DNA of 64,000 nt from CALGLS01 sp047626155 (GTDB lineage Bacteria; Bacteroidota; Bacteroidia; Chitinophagales; Saprospiraceae): contig JBLHRR010000007.1 in assembly GCA_047626155.1 (NCBI GenBank), positions 1 to 64,000 on the forward strand, given 5' to 3'. Under the pieces are notes generated by a model. That model worked only from the letters and a program-made list of their open reading frames with translations, did no database searches and was not told the DNA's origin. This document shows, piece by piece, positions 45,125 through 52,616 of this stretch; position 1 is the first letter of the stretch; each line of letters starts with the position of its first letter. The translations under genes were made by a program, and so were the position numbers.

Positions 45125-45721
45125 TTACCTCAATACTTTCATCAAATCATCAAAGCTTTCCGCCTTTTCATAATTCCGATCCACATAACTCGTCGCGCTA
45201 AACCTTAAGAGGTGTGGCTTGTCATTTCTGAAAAGTAATTCTATTGTTACATTTCCAAATCTTTGATCCATTCGAACGCCATCTTCTACAAACGCAATCG
45301 GTGGTTTGAGGTAATGTCGATCCAATCGTTCTACCCAATTGGGGCGATTATAGGTTCGGCTGCTGGAGTTATTACCTTTGTAACCAACATTGCGCAGCTG
45401 CTCTTTGAGTAAGTCAAAAAGATGATTAATATCTCGTAAAGGATAATTGAGTTTGTAAAAATGAATCGCAAAACCACGGGTCGCACGAATATTTATAAAA
45501 TCAATGCTCTCCGCTAATTGTTCAGGTTCTACTAGGTAAGTTGCATATTCATTGTGTATCCAATCGAAGAGGTGTTTTTGAGAAAGACCCGATTTCCATT
45601 TGTCAAAATCAGCCAATTCGTCCTCCGACCGTTTTATTGGTCCCTTGAGTACTGGTTGACTGGCGCTGCTTTTTTCAACAGATTGAAAAAGTTCTTTTAT
45701 TTGTTCCCAGAGTGAGGGCAT
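45125..45721 (-). CDS. Conserved hypothetical protein (Bacteroidota)
   Basis: The 198-residue soluble protein has no signal peptide or transmembrane segment. The body includes LFDWIHNEYATYLVEPEQLAESI, RATRGFAIHFYKLNYPLRDINHLFDLL and a C-terminal beta-rich part (FGNVTIELLFRNDKPHLLRFSAT). No family I can name. It is the last gene of a cvpA-pabA-this direction series, 28 bp after pabA. Its stop codon abuts that of the convergent kinase-RapZ gene. Confidence 0.75.
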   Translation of the reverse strand: MPSLWEQIKELFQSVEKSSASQPVLKGPIKRSEDELADFDKWKSGLSQKHLFDWIHNEYATYLVEPEQLAESIDFINIRATRGFAIHFYKLNYPLRDINHLFDLLKEQLRNVGYKGNNSSSRTYNRPNWVERLDRHYLKPPIAFVEDGVRMDQRFGNVTIELLFRNDKPHLLRFSATSYVDRNYEKAESFDDLMKVLR

Positions 45722-45749
45722 AGGATTAAATTTAGGAATGAAGAGATCA

Positions 45750-46337
45750 CTAGTTAAATTGCTGAACGATTTTCACCCAGTTTTCCAACAATGCAATTCC
45801 GTGCTCTGTTAAAATGGATTCCGGATGAAACTGAACGCCAAAGATAGGTAATTCCCGATGAGCTAGTGCCATGATCTCTCCTTCCTCTGTTTCTGCGAGA
45901 ATCTCTAGTGGCGTTTCGTTTAAGCTTTCCAAGCCAAGGGAGTGGTAGCGCATAACGGTATATTGCTCAGGTATCGCTTCAAAGAGAGGATGATTGCTGT
46001 GATTTATAGCAGACGTCTTTCCATGCATTGGAATTCGGGTCTTGGAAAGCGTAGCTCCAAAATATTCCCCAATGCCTTGATGGCCGAGACAAATACCCAG
46101 TATTGGTTTTTTATTATGGAAAAAATCGATGAGAGAGAGTAGGTGTCCCGCGTCGGCAGGACGCTTAGGGCCGGGAGAAAGGACAAGGCCGTCAAAATCT
46201 AAAAGACAGAATTCTTCAAAGCTAAGCTCATCGTTTCGAATAACTTGGCAGTCGGTACCGAGCTGACAGAAATAGTCAAACAGGTTGTACGTAAAAGAGT
46301 CGTAATTGTCAACTATCAGAATCCTTGGTTTCCTCAT
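45750..46337 (-). CDS. Glutamine amidotransferase subunit of p-aminobenzoate or anthranilate synthase
   Basis: This 195-residue class I glutaminase has the nucleophile cysteine in GICLGHQGIGEYFG, the catalytic histidine and glutamate in FGVQFHPESILTEHG, and the N-terminal ILIVDNYDSFTYNLFDYF. It provides ammonia to PabB or TrpE; which one cannot be told here because no partner gene is in the window (pabA or trpG). It overlaps the end of cvpA by 29 bp and shares an operon with it. Confidence 0.93.
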   Translation of the reverse strand: MRKPRILIVDNYDSFTYNLFDYFCQLGTDCQVIRNDELSFEEFCLLDFDGLVLSPGPKRPADAGHLLSLIDFFHNKKPILGICLGHQGIGEYFGATLSKTRIPMHGKTSAINHSNHPLFEAIPEQYTVMRYHSLGLESLNETPLEILAETEEGEIMALAHRELPIFGVQFHPESILTEHGIALLENWVKIVQQFN

Positions 46338-46911
46338 TTTCCGGTATATCGAATACTTTATTGTCTTCTGTTTTTTCTAAACTCATTTCTTGTAGTCGAT
46401 CCATCATATCCAGAGATTGATCCCAGAACTCCTGAAAGACCGGCTTTATTTGATTGATGAGGACCATTGATTTTCCTGGTATTTCTTTCAATATAGGATA
46501 AGTCTTCGATTCCAGCTTTGCTTCGTCGTTTATAATATGTGCCTGCTCGCCAAACCAAACCAAAGTACTGTAAACCACTAACATAAACACAGCTGTAACC
46601 ACGCCTCCAATAAATTTATTGATCACATTAATATTGGCGGTTTTTAAAGCCCCTTCTAAACCTCGGGCAAATAAACGAATAGCAAACATGGCTATCGCAA
46701 AAGAAATAGCAGCTCCTGCTAAAAACATTAACGGATTTGTGCTATCAAAGGAGACCTCCAAAAGCTTGGTCATACCTGGCGCAAACTTAAATGCAGCCAA
46801 ACAGCCAAATAATAAACCGATCAAACCGAAAACGGTTTTGATGATTCCCCGCGCATACCCTAGGTAAAATCCACTCAGCAGCGCTAATGCAAACATAATA
46901 TCTATTGCCAT
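46309..46911 (-). CDS. CvpA family membrane protein
   Basis: The 200-residue protein has four hydrophobic segments (DIMFALALLSGFYLGYARG, FGLIGLLFGCLAAFKFA, FLAGAAISFAIAMFAIRLFA, GGVVTAVFMLVVYSTLVW) and a long acidic C-terminal tail (IPENEETKDSDS). CvpA proteins affect colicin V secretion and envelope traits; the molecular role is open. The coding end overlaps the pabA/trpG start by 29 bp, which implies coupled expression. Confidence 0.9.
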   Translation of the reverse strand: MAIDIMFALALLSGFYLGYARGIIKTVFGLIGLLFGCLAAFKFAPGMTKLLEVSFDSTNPLMFLAGAAISFAIAMFAIRLFARGLEGALKTANINVINKFIGGVVTAVFMLVVYSTLVWFGEQAHIINDEAKLESKTYPILKEIPGKSMVLINQIKPVFQEFWDQSLDMMDRLQEMSLEKTEDNKVFDIPENEETKDSDS

Positions 46912-46969
46912 AACTGATTCAAAATTATGCTTTTAATTCTAAAAAAACCGTGGACTTAGACGATTATGT

Positions 46970-46977
46970 TATTTTTG
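46970..46977 (+). promoter_or_regulatory. Bacteroidota -7 box upstream of pnuC
   Basis: TATTTTTG matches TAnnTTTG. If used, it would give pnuC a 5' leader of about 210 nt containing the two imperfect 95-bp repeats at 46995-47185. Confidence 0.45.
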
Positions 46978-46994
46978 CCGATAGAAACCTTTTA

Positions 46995-47185
46995 AAATCA
47001 AAATTTCAATAAAAATAAAAATCAAAAGTCCGATACGCGGGAATCACGATAGAAAGCTTTGATTTTGACTGGCATTTTAATTTTGATTGAAAAAAAATAG
47101 TAATCAAAATTTCAATTAGAATCCAAAGCCCAAGACGTGGGGATCACGTTAGTGGGTTTTCATTTTGATTGACATTTTCATTTAA
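46995..47185 (+). repeat. Two imperfect tandem repeats, each with inverted ends, in the pnuC leader
   Basis: Copy A (46995-47090) and copy B (47101-47185) share AATCAAAATTTCAAT, a core of CGGGAATCACGATAG or GGGGATCACGTTAG, and an ending of TTTTGATTGACATTTT type. Within each copy the start (AATCAAAATTTCAAT) is roughly complementary to the end (ATTTTGATT), so each can form a long imperfect hairpin. Copy B includes CACGTTAGTGGG. There is no similarity to a TPP or NAD riboswitch that I can recognise. Confidence 0.75.
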
Positions 47186-47193
47186 AGAAACCT

Positions 47194-47835
47194 ATGCCCG
47201 AACTCTCTATCATCGATCAAATATGGAATACCGCAGCTGCCATTTCTCTTCTGGAGTGGGTTGCTACCATACTCAGTATATCATATGTTATACTCGCTGC
47301 CAAAGGAAACCCTTGGTGTTGGCCTTTGGGGCTACTCAGTGTCATAATAACCTTCATGGTCTATATCCGACCAGACGTGAGGCTTTATTCAGAAGCAACA
47401 TTGCAGGTCTATTATATGGTAATGTCTGTCTACGGATGGATGGCCTGGACTAAAAAGAAAGACGAAACAGCTAGTAGTGAAAGCCTTATCTCGATTCAAC
47501 GATGGACGATCAAACAGCATTTGATGGCCTTCGGATCTGGAATTGTCCTGCTATTATTGTTAGGAAGCTTTTGGTCGTGGATGGGAGGAGCCTTGCCTTA
47601 TGTTGATGCCTTTACGACAGCTTTTAGCATAATTGCCACTTACATGGTTACCCAAAAAATCATAGAAAACTGGATCTACTGGATTGTTATTGATCTGGTC
47701 AGCGTCTTCATAAATTGGGAAAGAGGCTTGTATCTTTTTGCGGTGCTGTTTGCGGTCTATTGTATTGTTGCAATTTTCGGATTTATAGAATGGAGAAGAA
47801 AGGAATTGAAAATTAACCGAACGCACCAATTTTAA
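47194..47835 (+). CDS. pnuC: Nicotinamide riboside (or thiamine-type) transporter PnuC
   Basis: The 213-residue membrane protein has about seven helices with the PnuC pattern WNTAAAISLLEWVATILSIS, YVILAAKGNPWCWPLG, VYYMVMSVYGWMAW and KIIENWIYWIVIDLVSVFINW. PnuC proteins carry nicotinamide riboside by facilitated diffusion; related PnuT carries thiamine in Bacteroidota. With no riboswitch identified, the substrate is open. The 5' leader contains tandem hairpin repeats. Confidence 0.92.
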   Translation: MPELSIIDQIWNTAAAISLLEWVATILSISYVILAAKGNPWCWPLGLLSVIITFMVYIRPDVRLYSEATLQVYYMVMSVYGWMAWTKKKDETASSESLISIQRWTIKQHLMAFGSGIVLLLLLGSFWSWMGGALPYVDAFTTAFSIIATYMVTQKIIENWIYWIVIDLVSVFINWERGLYLFAVLFAVYCIVAIFGFIEWRRKELKINRTHQF

Positions 47836-47837
47836 GG

Positions 47838-47882
47838 GGTAACCGCAACGTCGCAACGAGAGCGCAACGCCCTGTAAGGGCG
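47838..47882 (+). repeat. GTAACCGCAACG-type repeat and GCCCT hairpin after pnuC
   Basis: GTAACCGCAACGTCG (47839-47853) matches the reverse complement of 14159-14173. CGCCCT-GTA-AGGGCG (47868-47882) is a perfect stem-loop. It lies between the convergent pnuC and cytochrome genes and may serve as a weak terminator. Confidence 0.5.
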
Positions 47883-47917
47883 ATGTTGTAAAGATGGGAC
47901 TTTAGTCCTAGTTTCTC

Positions 47918-48376
47918 TTACCTCAGCTCCTCAATATACTTCGTAACCGCCATAATTTCATGATCTTTTAAAAGACCTTTAAACGGTGTCATCAAACCAC
48001 GACCGTGGTAGACCTGAGCTACACGTTCTTCAAGAGATAGGATAGATGCAGTTAAGTCGGTAGCTCCATTTACATTCAAATTCCCAGTGGTTCCATGACA
48101 GATGGCGCAGTAATTTTTGAAGAGCTGCTTAGCGTTTACTCCGGCAATAGCTGACTCAGATGCAGCAGCTATAATTGCGTTTGCTTTTTCCAATTGTTTA
48201 GGAGAGGAAGGCTTTCGATTGACATTAGCAGCTTTTTTTTCTGCTTTTGAAGTTGGGCTTACATTGTCGAGATTAGGGCGATCTACTTTTTTACTCGACT
48301 TGTTATTATCAGAATTATCTGAACAAGCAGAGAGGCATAATAAGAGCGCAAAAAATAAAATAGCAGTATATTTCAT
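47918..48376 (-). CDS. Lipoprotein c-type cytochrome
   Basis: The 152-residue protein has a lipoprotein signal (LLLCLSACSDN), a lysine-, serine- and asparagine-rich linker (about 25-70) and a small c-type cytochrome domain (about 75-152). That domain has the heme motif CAICHG and a distal methionine candidate in GRGLMTPFKG. It is a single-heme periplasmic or outer-membrane anchored electron carrier. It is monocistronic. Confidence 0.92.
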   Translation of the reverse strand: MKYTAILFFALLLCLSACSDNSDNNKSSKKVDRPNLDNVSPTSKAEKKAANVNRKPSSPKQLEKANAIIAAASESAIAGVNAKQLFKNYCAICHGTTGNLNVNGATDLTASILSLEERVAQVYHGRGLMTPFKGLLKDHEIMAVTKYIEELR

Positions 48377-48608
48377 AATAGAGATTTTGTATTAAAACTT
48401 ATTTCTAAAACTAGGAAACAAATATACGGACCGCTGGTTTAATATTTACAATATAAAGAGAACTTTCAATGGCGGTTTTTTCATTGTCTCCTAATTTACA
48501 CTTCCTTTTTTAACTCTACAGCAAAGTAAATATTGCAAGATGGCTTCTACTTCTAGGTCGAAATATTCGGGAGATAAGGCGTATATTGCTTTTTGAAAAA
48601 TACCAGTT

Positions 48609-50252
48609 ATGAAAAAATACGCTAGCCTGCTTTTCTTCTCTCTTTTCTTTATCTATTTATTGTCAGCGCAAAGAACCATCGGCCTATTTCAAAATGATCT
48701 AGAAAGTTTTGATGGATATACGCTGTTTGCCGCTAATGGCTATACCTCTACTTATCTGATTGACAATTGTGGACGTCTGATAAATGAGTGGCCCGGGAAC
48801 TATCGTCCGGGCAGTGTAAATTATTTGTTAGAAGATGGACATTTATACCGTGCTGTTCGTAATCCAGGAGGTCCTTTTTTTGGTGGAGGAATTGGTGGTG
48901 AAATTGAAAAACTGGATTGGGAAGGAAATATAGTATGGTCATATAATTATGGAACGAATGACTATCACCAGCACCATGATATAGAAGTTTTGCCAAACGG
49001 AAATGTTCTGATTCTGGCCTGGGAGTTAAAAACGAATGAGGAAGCCATTAATGCAGGCCGCGATCCTGATCAATTAGAAGGAGACCTTTGGCCAGAGCAT
49101 ATTGTGGAAGTCGAACCAGTGGGCATTAATGGAGGGAATATTGTTTGGGAATGGCATTTATGGGATCATCTGGTTCAGGAATTGGATTCTCAACAAGACA
49201 ATTACGGTGAGGTTGAAATGCATCCAGAATTGTTAGATATTAATTTTAAAGGATTCTCCAGTTCTTTCGTTCAAGCAGATTGGATTCATGCCAATGCCAT
49301 AGATTATAATCCTCAGCGCGATGAAATTGTTTTAAGTTCAAGGCACCTCAGCGAATTTTGGGTTATAGACCACAGCACAACCGCTGAAGAAGCTGCCAGC
49401 CACAGCGGAGGAAACGCAGGGAAAGGAGGTGACTTTCTTTATCGTTGGGGAAACGCTATTTCCTATAAAAGAGCAAGTGCTGGGGATAAAAAATTATTTG
49501 GCCAACATGATGTACACTGGATTCCTGAAGGTCTGCCAGACGCAGGAAAAATAATGGTTTTCAATAATGGCTTGAATCGCCCAATGGGGAATACTGCTTC
49601 TGTTGATGTGATCCAGCCTCCCCTTGATGCCAATGGAAATTATATTTTAGTAAACGAGGAACCTTATGGACCTGAGGACCTGTACTGGACTTATTATCCT
49701 GGAAGCACTGACTTTTATTCTTCTACAGTCTCCGGAGCACAGCGGATGCCCAATGGAAATACCCTGATTTGCGAAGGAAATAAAGGACACTTTTTTGAGA
49801 TAATGAGCGATGGAACGAAAGTATGGAAATACATTAATCCAGTAGGGAGTGGAGGTCCTGCCCCACAAGAAACGGATCCTTCAAGTAATGGCGTCTTTAG
49901 AGCATATCGCTATGCTGCAGACTTTCCAGCATTTTTTGGTAAAGACCTTACGCCTGGTAAAGTGATAGAATTAAATCCACTTCCGACGGTCTGCGACACC
50001 ATCACCGCAACGAATGATATCAACGAAGTAGAATGGTCTTTTTTCCCCAACCCCGTAGATGAAGTCCTGCACATTCGGACTACTCAGAATGAAATTGGAA
50101 GATTGAAATTAGTAGATGTTTTGGGAAGAGTAATGTGGCAACAGGAAATAACTGAAAGTTTGTATAACGTTCCAACAATAAACTTACAGGAGGGTGTGTA
50201 CTTCTTAGTTTCACCCAAAAATGAAACCCGAAAAGTTATTTGTAAGCATTAA
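48609..50252 (+). CDS. Secreted arylsulfotransferase-like protein with T9SS type A domain (copy 1)
   Basis: The 547-residue protein has a signal peptide (ending LLSAQ). Its body is of the arylsulfotransferase type with repeated blade-like segments: DGYTLFAANGYTSTYLIDNCG, YHQHHDIEVLPNGNVLILAWE, DWIHANAIDYNPQRDEIVLSSRHLSEFWVIDHS and QHDVHWIPEG. A C-terminal T9SS type A domain (about 470-547: WSFFPNPVDEVLHI, final TRKVICKH) ends it. The paired histidines are like those of PAPS-independent arylsulfotransferases, but sulfotransfer is not shown. It is followed 56 bp later by a close paralogue. Confidence 0.88.
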   Translation: MKKYASLLFFSLFFIYLLSAQRTIGLFQNDLESFDGYTLFAANGYTSTYLIDNCGRLINEWPGNYRPGSVNYLLEDGHLYRAVRNPGGPFFGGGIGGEIEKLDWEGNIVWSYNYGTNDYHQHHDIEVLPNGNVLILAWELKTNEEAINAGRDPDQLEGDLWPEHIVEVEPVGINGGNIVWEWHLWDHLVQELDSQQDNYGEVEMHPELLDINFKGFSSSFVQADWIHANAIDYNPQRDEIVLSSRHLSEFWVIDHSTTAEEAASHSGGNAGKGGDFLYRWGNAISYKRASAGDKKLFGQHDVHWIPEGLPDAGKIMVFNNGLNRPMGNTASVDVIQPPLDANGNYILVNEEPYGPEDLYWTYYPGSTDFYSSTVSGAQRMPNGNTLICEGNKGHFFEIMSDGTKVWKYINPVGSGGPAPQETDPSSNGVFRAYRYAADFPAFFGKDLTPGKVIELNPLPTVCDTITATNDINEVEWSFFPNPVDEVLHIRTTQNEIGRLKLVDVLGRVMWQQEITESLYNVPTINLQEGVYFLVSPKNETRKVICKH

Positions 50253-50308
50253 ATATCCGTTTACAAAAAAAATAAAATTCCGAATTCGTCAAAGAATCAA
50301 GTTAAATA

Positions 50309-51955
50309 ATGAAAAGACATTTATATTTTTTGACAGTCCTTGCGCTGTTACCATTCTATTTATCTGCGCAAATCACAGTAGGCTTATTTCAAAATGATCC
50401 CGGTAGTTTTGACGGTTATACCTTGTTTGCCAGTAATGGCTACACTTCTACTTATCTGGTGGATAACTGCGGTCGATTGATTAATGAATGGCCAGGTACT
50501 GCGCTTCCTGGAAATGCGTATTATTTATCGACAGATGGTTTTCTATATCGTTCTGTTGCGGTATCGAGCAATACGTTTTCGGGTGGTGGAATTGGTGGAC
50601 GAATTGAAAAGTTAGATTGGGAGGGTAATTTGGTTTGGGAGTATCAATACAGTAATAACAATGTGCATCAACATCATGATATTGAAATTTTACCGAACGG
50701 CAACATAATGTTTTTGGCTTGGGAAACTAAGACCATGGAAGAAGCGATTGCTGCCGGACGCAACCCGGATTACTTCGGAGACGCTCTTTGGCCAGACCAC
50801 ATCCTGGAAATAGAACCAATTGGAAACGCCGGAGGCCCGATAGCTTGGGAATGGCATTTGTGGGATCATTTAATACAGGACTTCGATAGCTCGAAAGAAA
50901 ATTTTGGTGTAGTAGCAGATCATCCCGAGGCGGTAGACGTAAATTATATTGGTTCACTTGACAACGTAAATGAGCGAGATTGGACACATTGCAATTCCAT
51001 CGCTTATAATGCAGAGCGGGATGAAATAATAATTAGTAGTCGGGAATTTAACGAATTGTGGACCTTAGATCACAGCACAACAAAGGAAGAAGCTGCGGGG
51101 CATAGCGGAGGAAATGCTGGGAAGGGAGGAGATTTACTCTACCGTTGGGGGAACCCTCGCAGTTATCAAAGAGGTACCGAAATAGATCAGAAACTTTTTA
51201 GTCAACATGATGCACACTGGATTCCACAAGGTCTCAATGATGCAGGTAAAGTAATGATTTTTAATAACGGAAAAGACCGACCAGGAGGGAACGCCTCTTC
51301 CGTGGACATCATCGTTCCTTCTCTAGATACGAACGGGAATTATTTGTTAGAAAACGATGCGGCATTTGGTCCTGAAGTTTTAGACTGGACTTATTTTCCA
51401 GACATAACAACAGACTTTTATTCTGCTTTTATTTCCGGGGCACAACGGTTGCCGAACGGTAATACGCTGATTTGCGAAGGAATAGAAGGACGCATTTTTG
51501 AAATTAATACAGATGAAGAAGTGCTTTGGGAATATATCAATCCAGTGGGCCTTACAGGGCCAATAGCACAAGGCGAATACACCCAAGGGAATACAGTGTT
51601 TCGTGCTTACCGCTACCCAGTAAATCATCCTGCCTTCACAGGGAAAGACCTGACGCCGGGCCCTCCAATTGAATTGGAACCGATTCCTAATGATTGTCAA
51701 ATCATGAATAGTACCAATAATTTAGTCTCTAGGGCATGGACTGTTTTCCCAAATCCCGTAAAGGAAGAACTACATATTTCTGTCGCGGAAGGTAATATTG
51801 GAACCGTAAGATTGGTGAATGCTTTGGGAGTGATGATTAAAACGGAAGAAATAATAGGAAAGGAATGTCGAGTTTTAACAAAACATTTACAAGCAGGCGT
51901 ATATTTTTTATTTGCAGGAGAGGAACATGTTCAGAAAATAATTAAGTCGAACTAA
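50309..51955 (+). CDS. Secreted arylsulfotransferase-like protein with T9SS type A domain (copy 2)
   Basis: The 548-residue protein is a paralogue of the upstream gene with the same order of motifs: TVGLFQNDPGSFDGYTLFAS, VHQHHDIEILPNGNIMFLAWE, DWTHCNSIAYNAERDEIIISS, QHDAHWIPQG and WTVFPNPVKEELHI. It ends in a T9SS type A domain (final VQKIIKSN). The spacing of 56 bp and strong similarity mark a tandem duplication that is still co-transcribed. The two copies differ throughout, so the duplication is not recent. Confidence 0.88.
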   Translation: MKRHLYFLTVLALLPFYLSAQITVGLFQNDPGSFDGYTLFASNGYTSTYLVDNCGRLINEWPGTALPGNAYYLSTDGFLYRSVAVSSNTFSGGGIGGRIEKLDWEGNLVWEYQYSNNNVHQHHDIEILPNGNIMFLAWETKTMEEAIAAGRNPDYFGDALWPDHILEIEPIGNAGGPIAWEWHLWDHLIQDFDSSKENFGVVADHPEAVDVNYIGSLDNVNERDWTHCNSIAYNAERDEIIISSREFNELWTLDHSTTKEEAAGHSGGNAGKGGDLLYRWGNPRSYQRGTEIDQKLFSQHDAHWIPQGLNDAGKVMIFNNGKDRPGGNASSVDIIVPSLDTNGNYLLENDAAFGPEVLDWTYFPDITTDFYSAFISGAQRLPNGNTLICEGIEGRIFEINTDEEVLWEYINPVGLTGPIAQGEYTQGNTVFRAYRYPVNHPAFTGKDLTPGPPIELEPIPNDCQIMNSTNNLVSRAWTVFPNPVKEELHISVAEGNIGTVRLVNALGVMIKTEEIIGKECRVLTKHLQAGVYFLFAGEEHVQKIIKSN

Positions 51956-51966
51956 TAGATAGTTTT

Positions 51967-52473
51967 TTAATCAATTGAACTACTACCTCCCATCTTGCTC
52001 ATGTACTCATCCCAGTCATAAAACACAGCTTCGGTTTTTACAAATACCATAGCGCTCCGTCCTTTTTTGTATTGCAATAACAGGGTGTCTCCATCGCACT
52101 GAAAACCATAAACGGAACTCATGGCAATCCGCATACTATCCAGCCCCCAGGCCGGTTCACGCATCTGACTGTCTTCAAAGTGATTGATTTGGATCCCTTC
52201 TTCCGTGAGGTCATAGCTACCTGAAATGACATTGGACAAAGACTGCCCCTCGAAGGTGCCGGCCCCAGTCTCTTCATCATAATCGAATTGGATAATGACT
52301 TTGAATAATTTATCAAAACGCCAGGGACGTTCGGTCTCCGTTTCTTGAATTACATCCTTATAGCTGATCAATTCCCACTTAATACTTTCTGAGAAAAAAC
52401 AGGGGAGTTCTTCCGGACCAGGTGTAGTCGGGAGCTTGTATAAAAGGAAAATTAAGATTAGCCAGAGTCGCAT
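51967..52473 (-). CDS. Small secreted protein of unknown function
   Basis: The ATG at 52473 gives 168 residues with a signal-like N-terminus (MRLWLILIFLLYKLP). The body is beta-rich with a central FKVIIQFDYDEETGAGTFEGQSLSNVISGSYDL and GFQCDGDTLLLQYKKGRSAMVFVK. No family recognised; it may be an extracytoplasmic lipocalin-like or META-like fold. The longer frame from 52578 adds residues before the signal peptide and is not preferred. A TAnnTTTG box lies directly upstream. Confidence 0.75.
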   Translation of the reverse strand: MRLWLILIFLLYKLPTTPGPEELPCFFSESIKWELISYKDVIQETETERPWRFDKLFKVIIQFDYDEETGAGTFEGQSLSNVISGSYDLTEEGIQINHFEDSQMREPAWGLDSMRIAMSSVYGFQCDGDTLLLQYKKGRSAMVFVKTEAVFYDWDEYMSKMGGSSSID

Positions 52474-52501
52474 GGTGTATTTAGATACGTTTGGTAATGC
52501 G

Positions 52502-52509
52502 CAAAAATA
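52502..52509 (-). promoter_or_regulatory. Bacteroidota -7 box for the small secreted protein
   Basis: On the minus strand this reads TATTTTTG, matching TAnnTTTG, 29 bp upstream of the ATG at 52473. Confidence 0.5.
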
Positions 52510-52557
52510 CGGTTTTGACTGGTTTTTGTTACGAAATAGAGAAGGAAAACAAAGGAA

Positions 52558-52604
52558 GATGAGGATCCCCATAAACATAGGTGCTTATCAAGGGGATCCT
52601 CATC
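52558..52604 (-). terminator. Inverted repeat downstream of the M14 peptidase gene
   Basis: GATGAGGATCCCC (52558-52570) pairs with GGGGATCCTCATC (52592-52604) perfectly over 13 bp around a 21-base loop. The minus strand reads a T-rich TTCCTTTGTTTTCC after it. It lies 13 bp past the peptidase stop codon at 52617. Confidence 0.8.
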
Positions 52605-52616
52605 CACCCTTTTCAA

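Noticed and set aside
46970..47193. TPP or NAD riboswitch in the pnuC leader
   Set aside because: None of the conserved core sequences that I know for these riboswitches was seen; the leader is instead two copies of an AT-rich hairpin unit.
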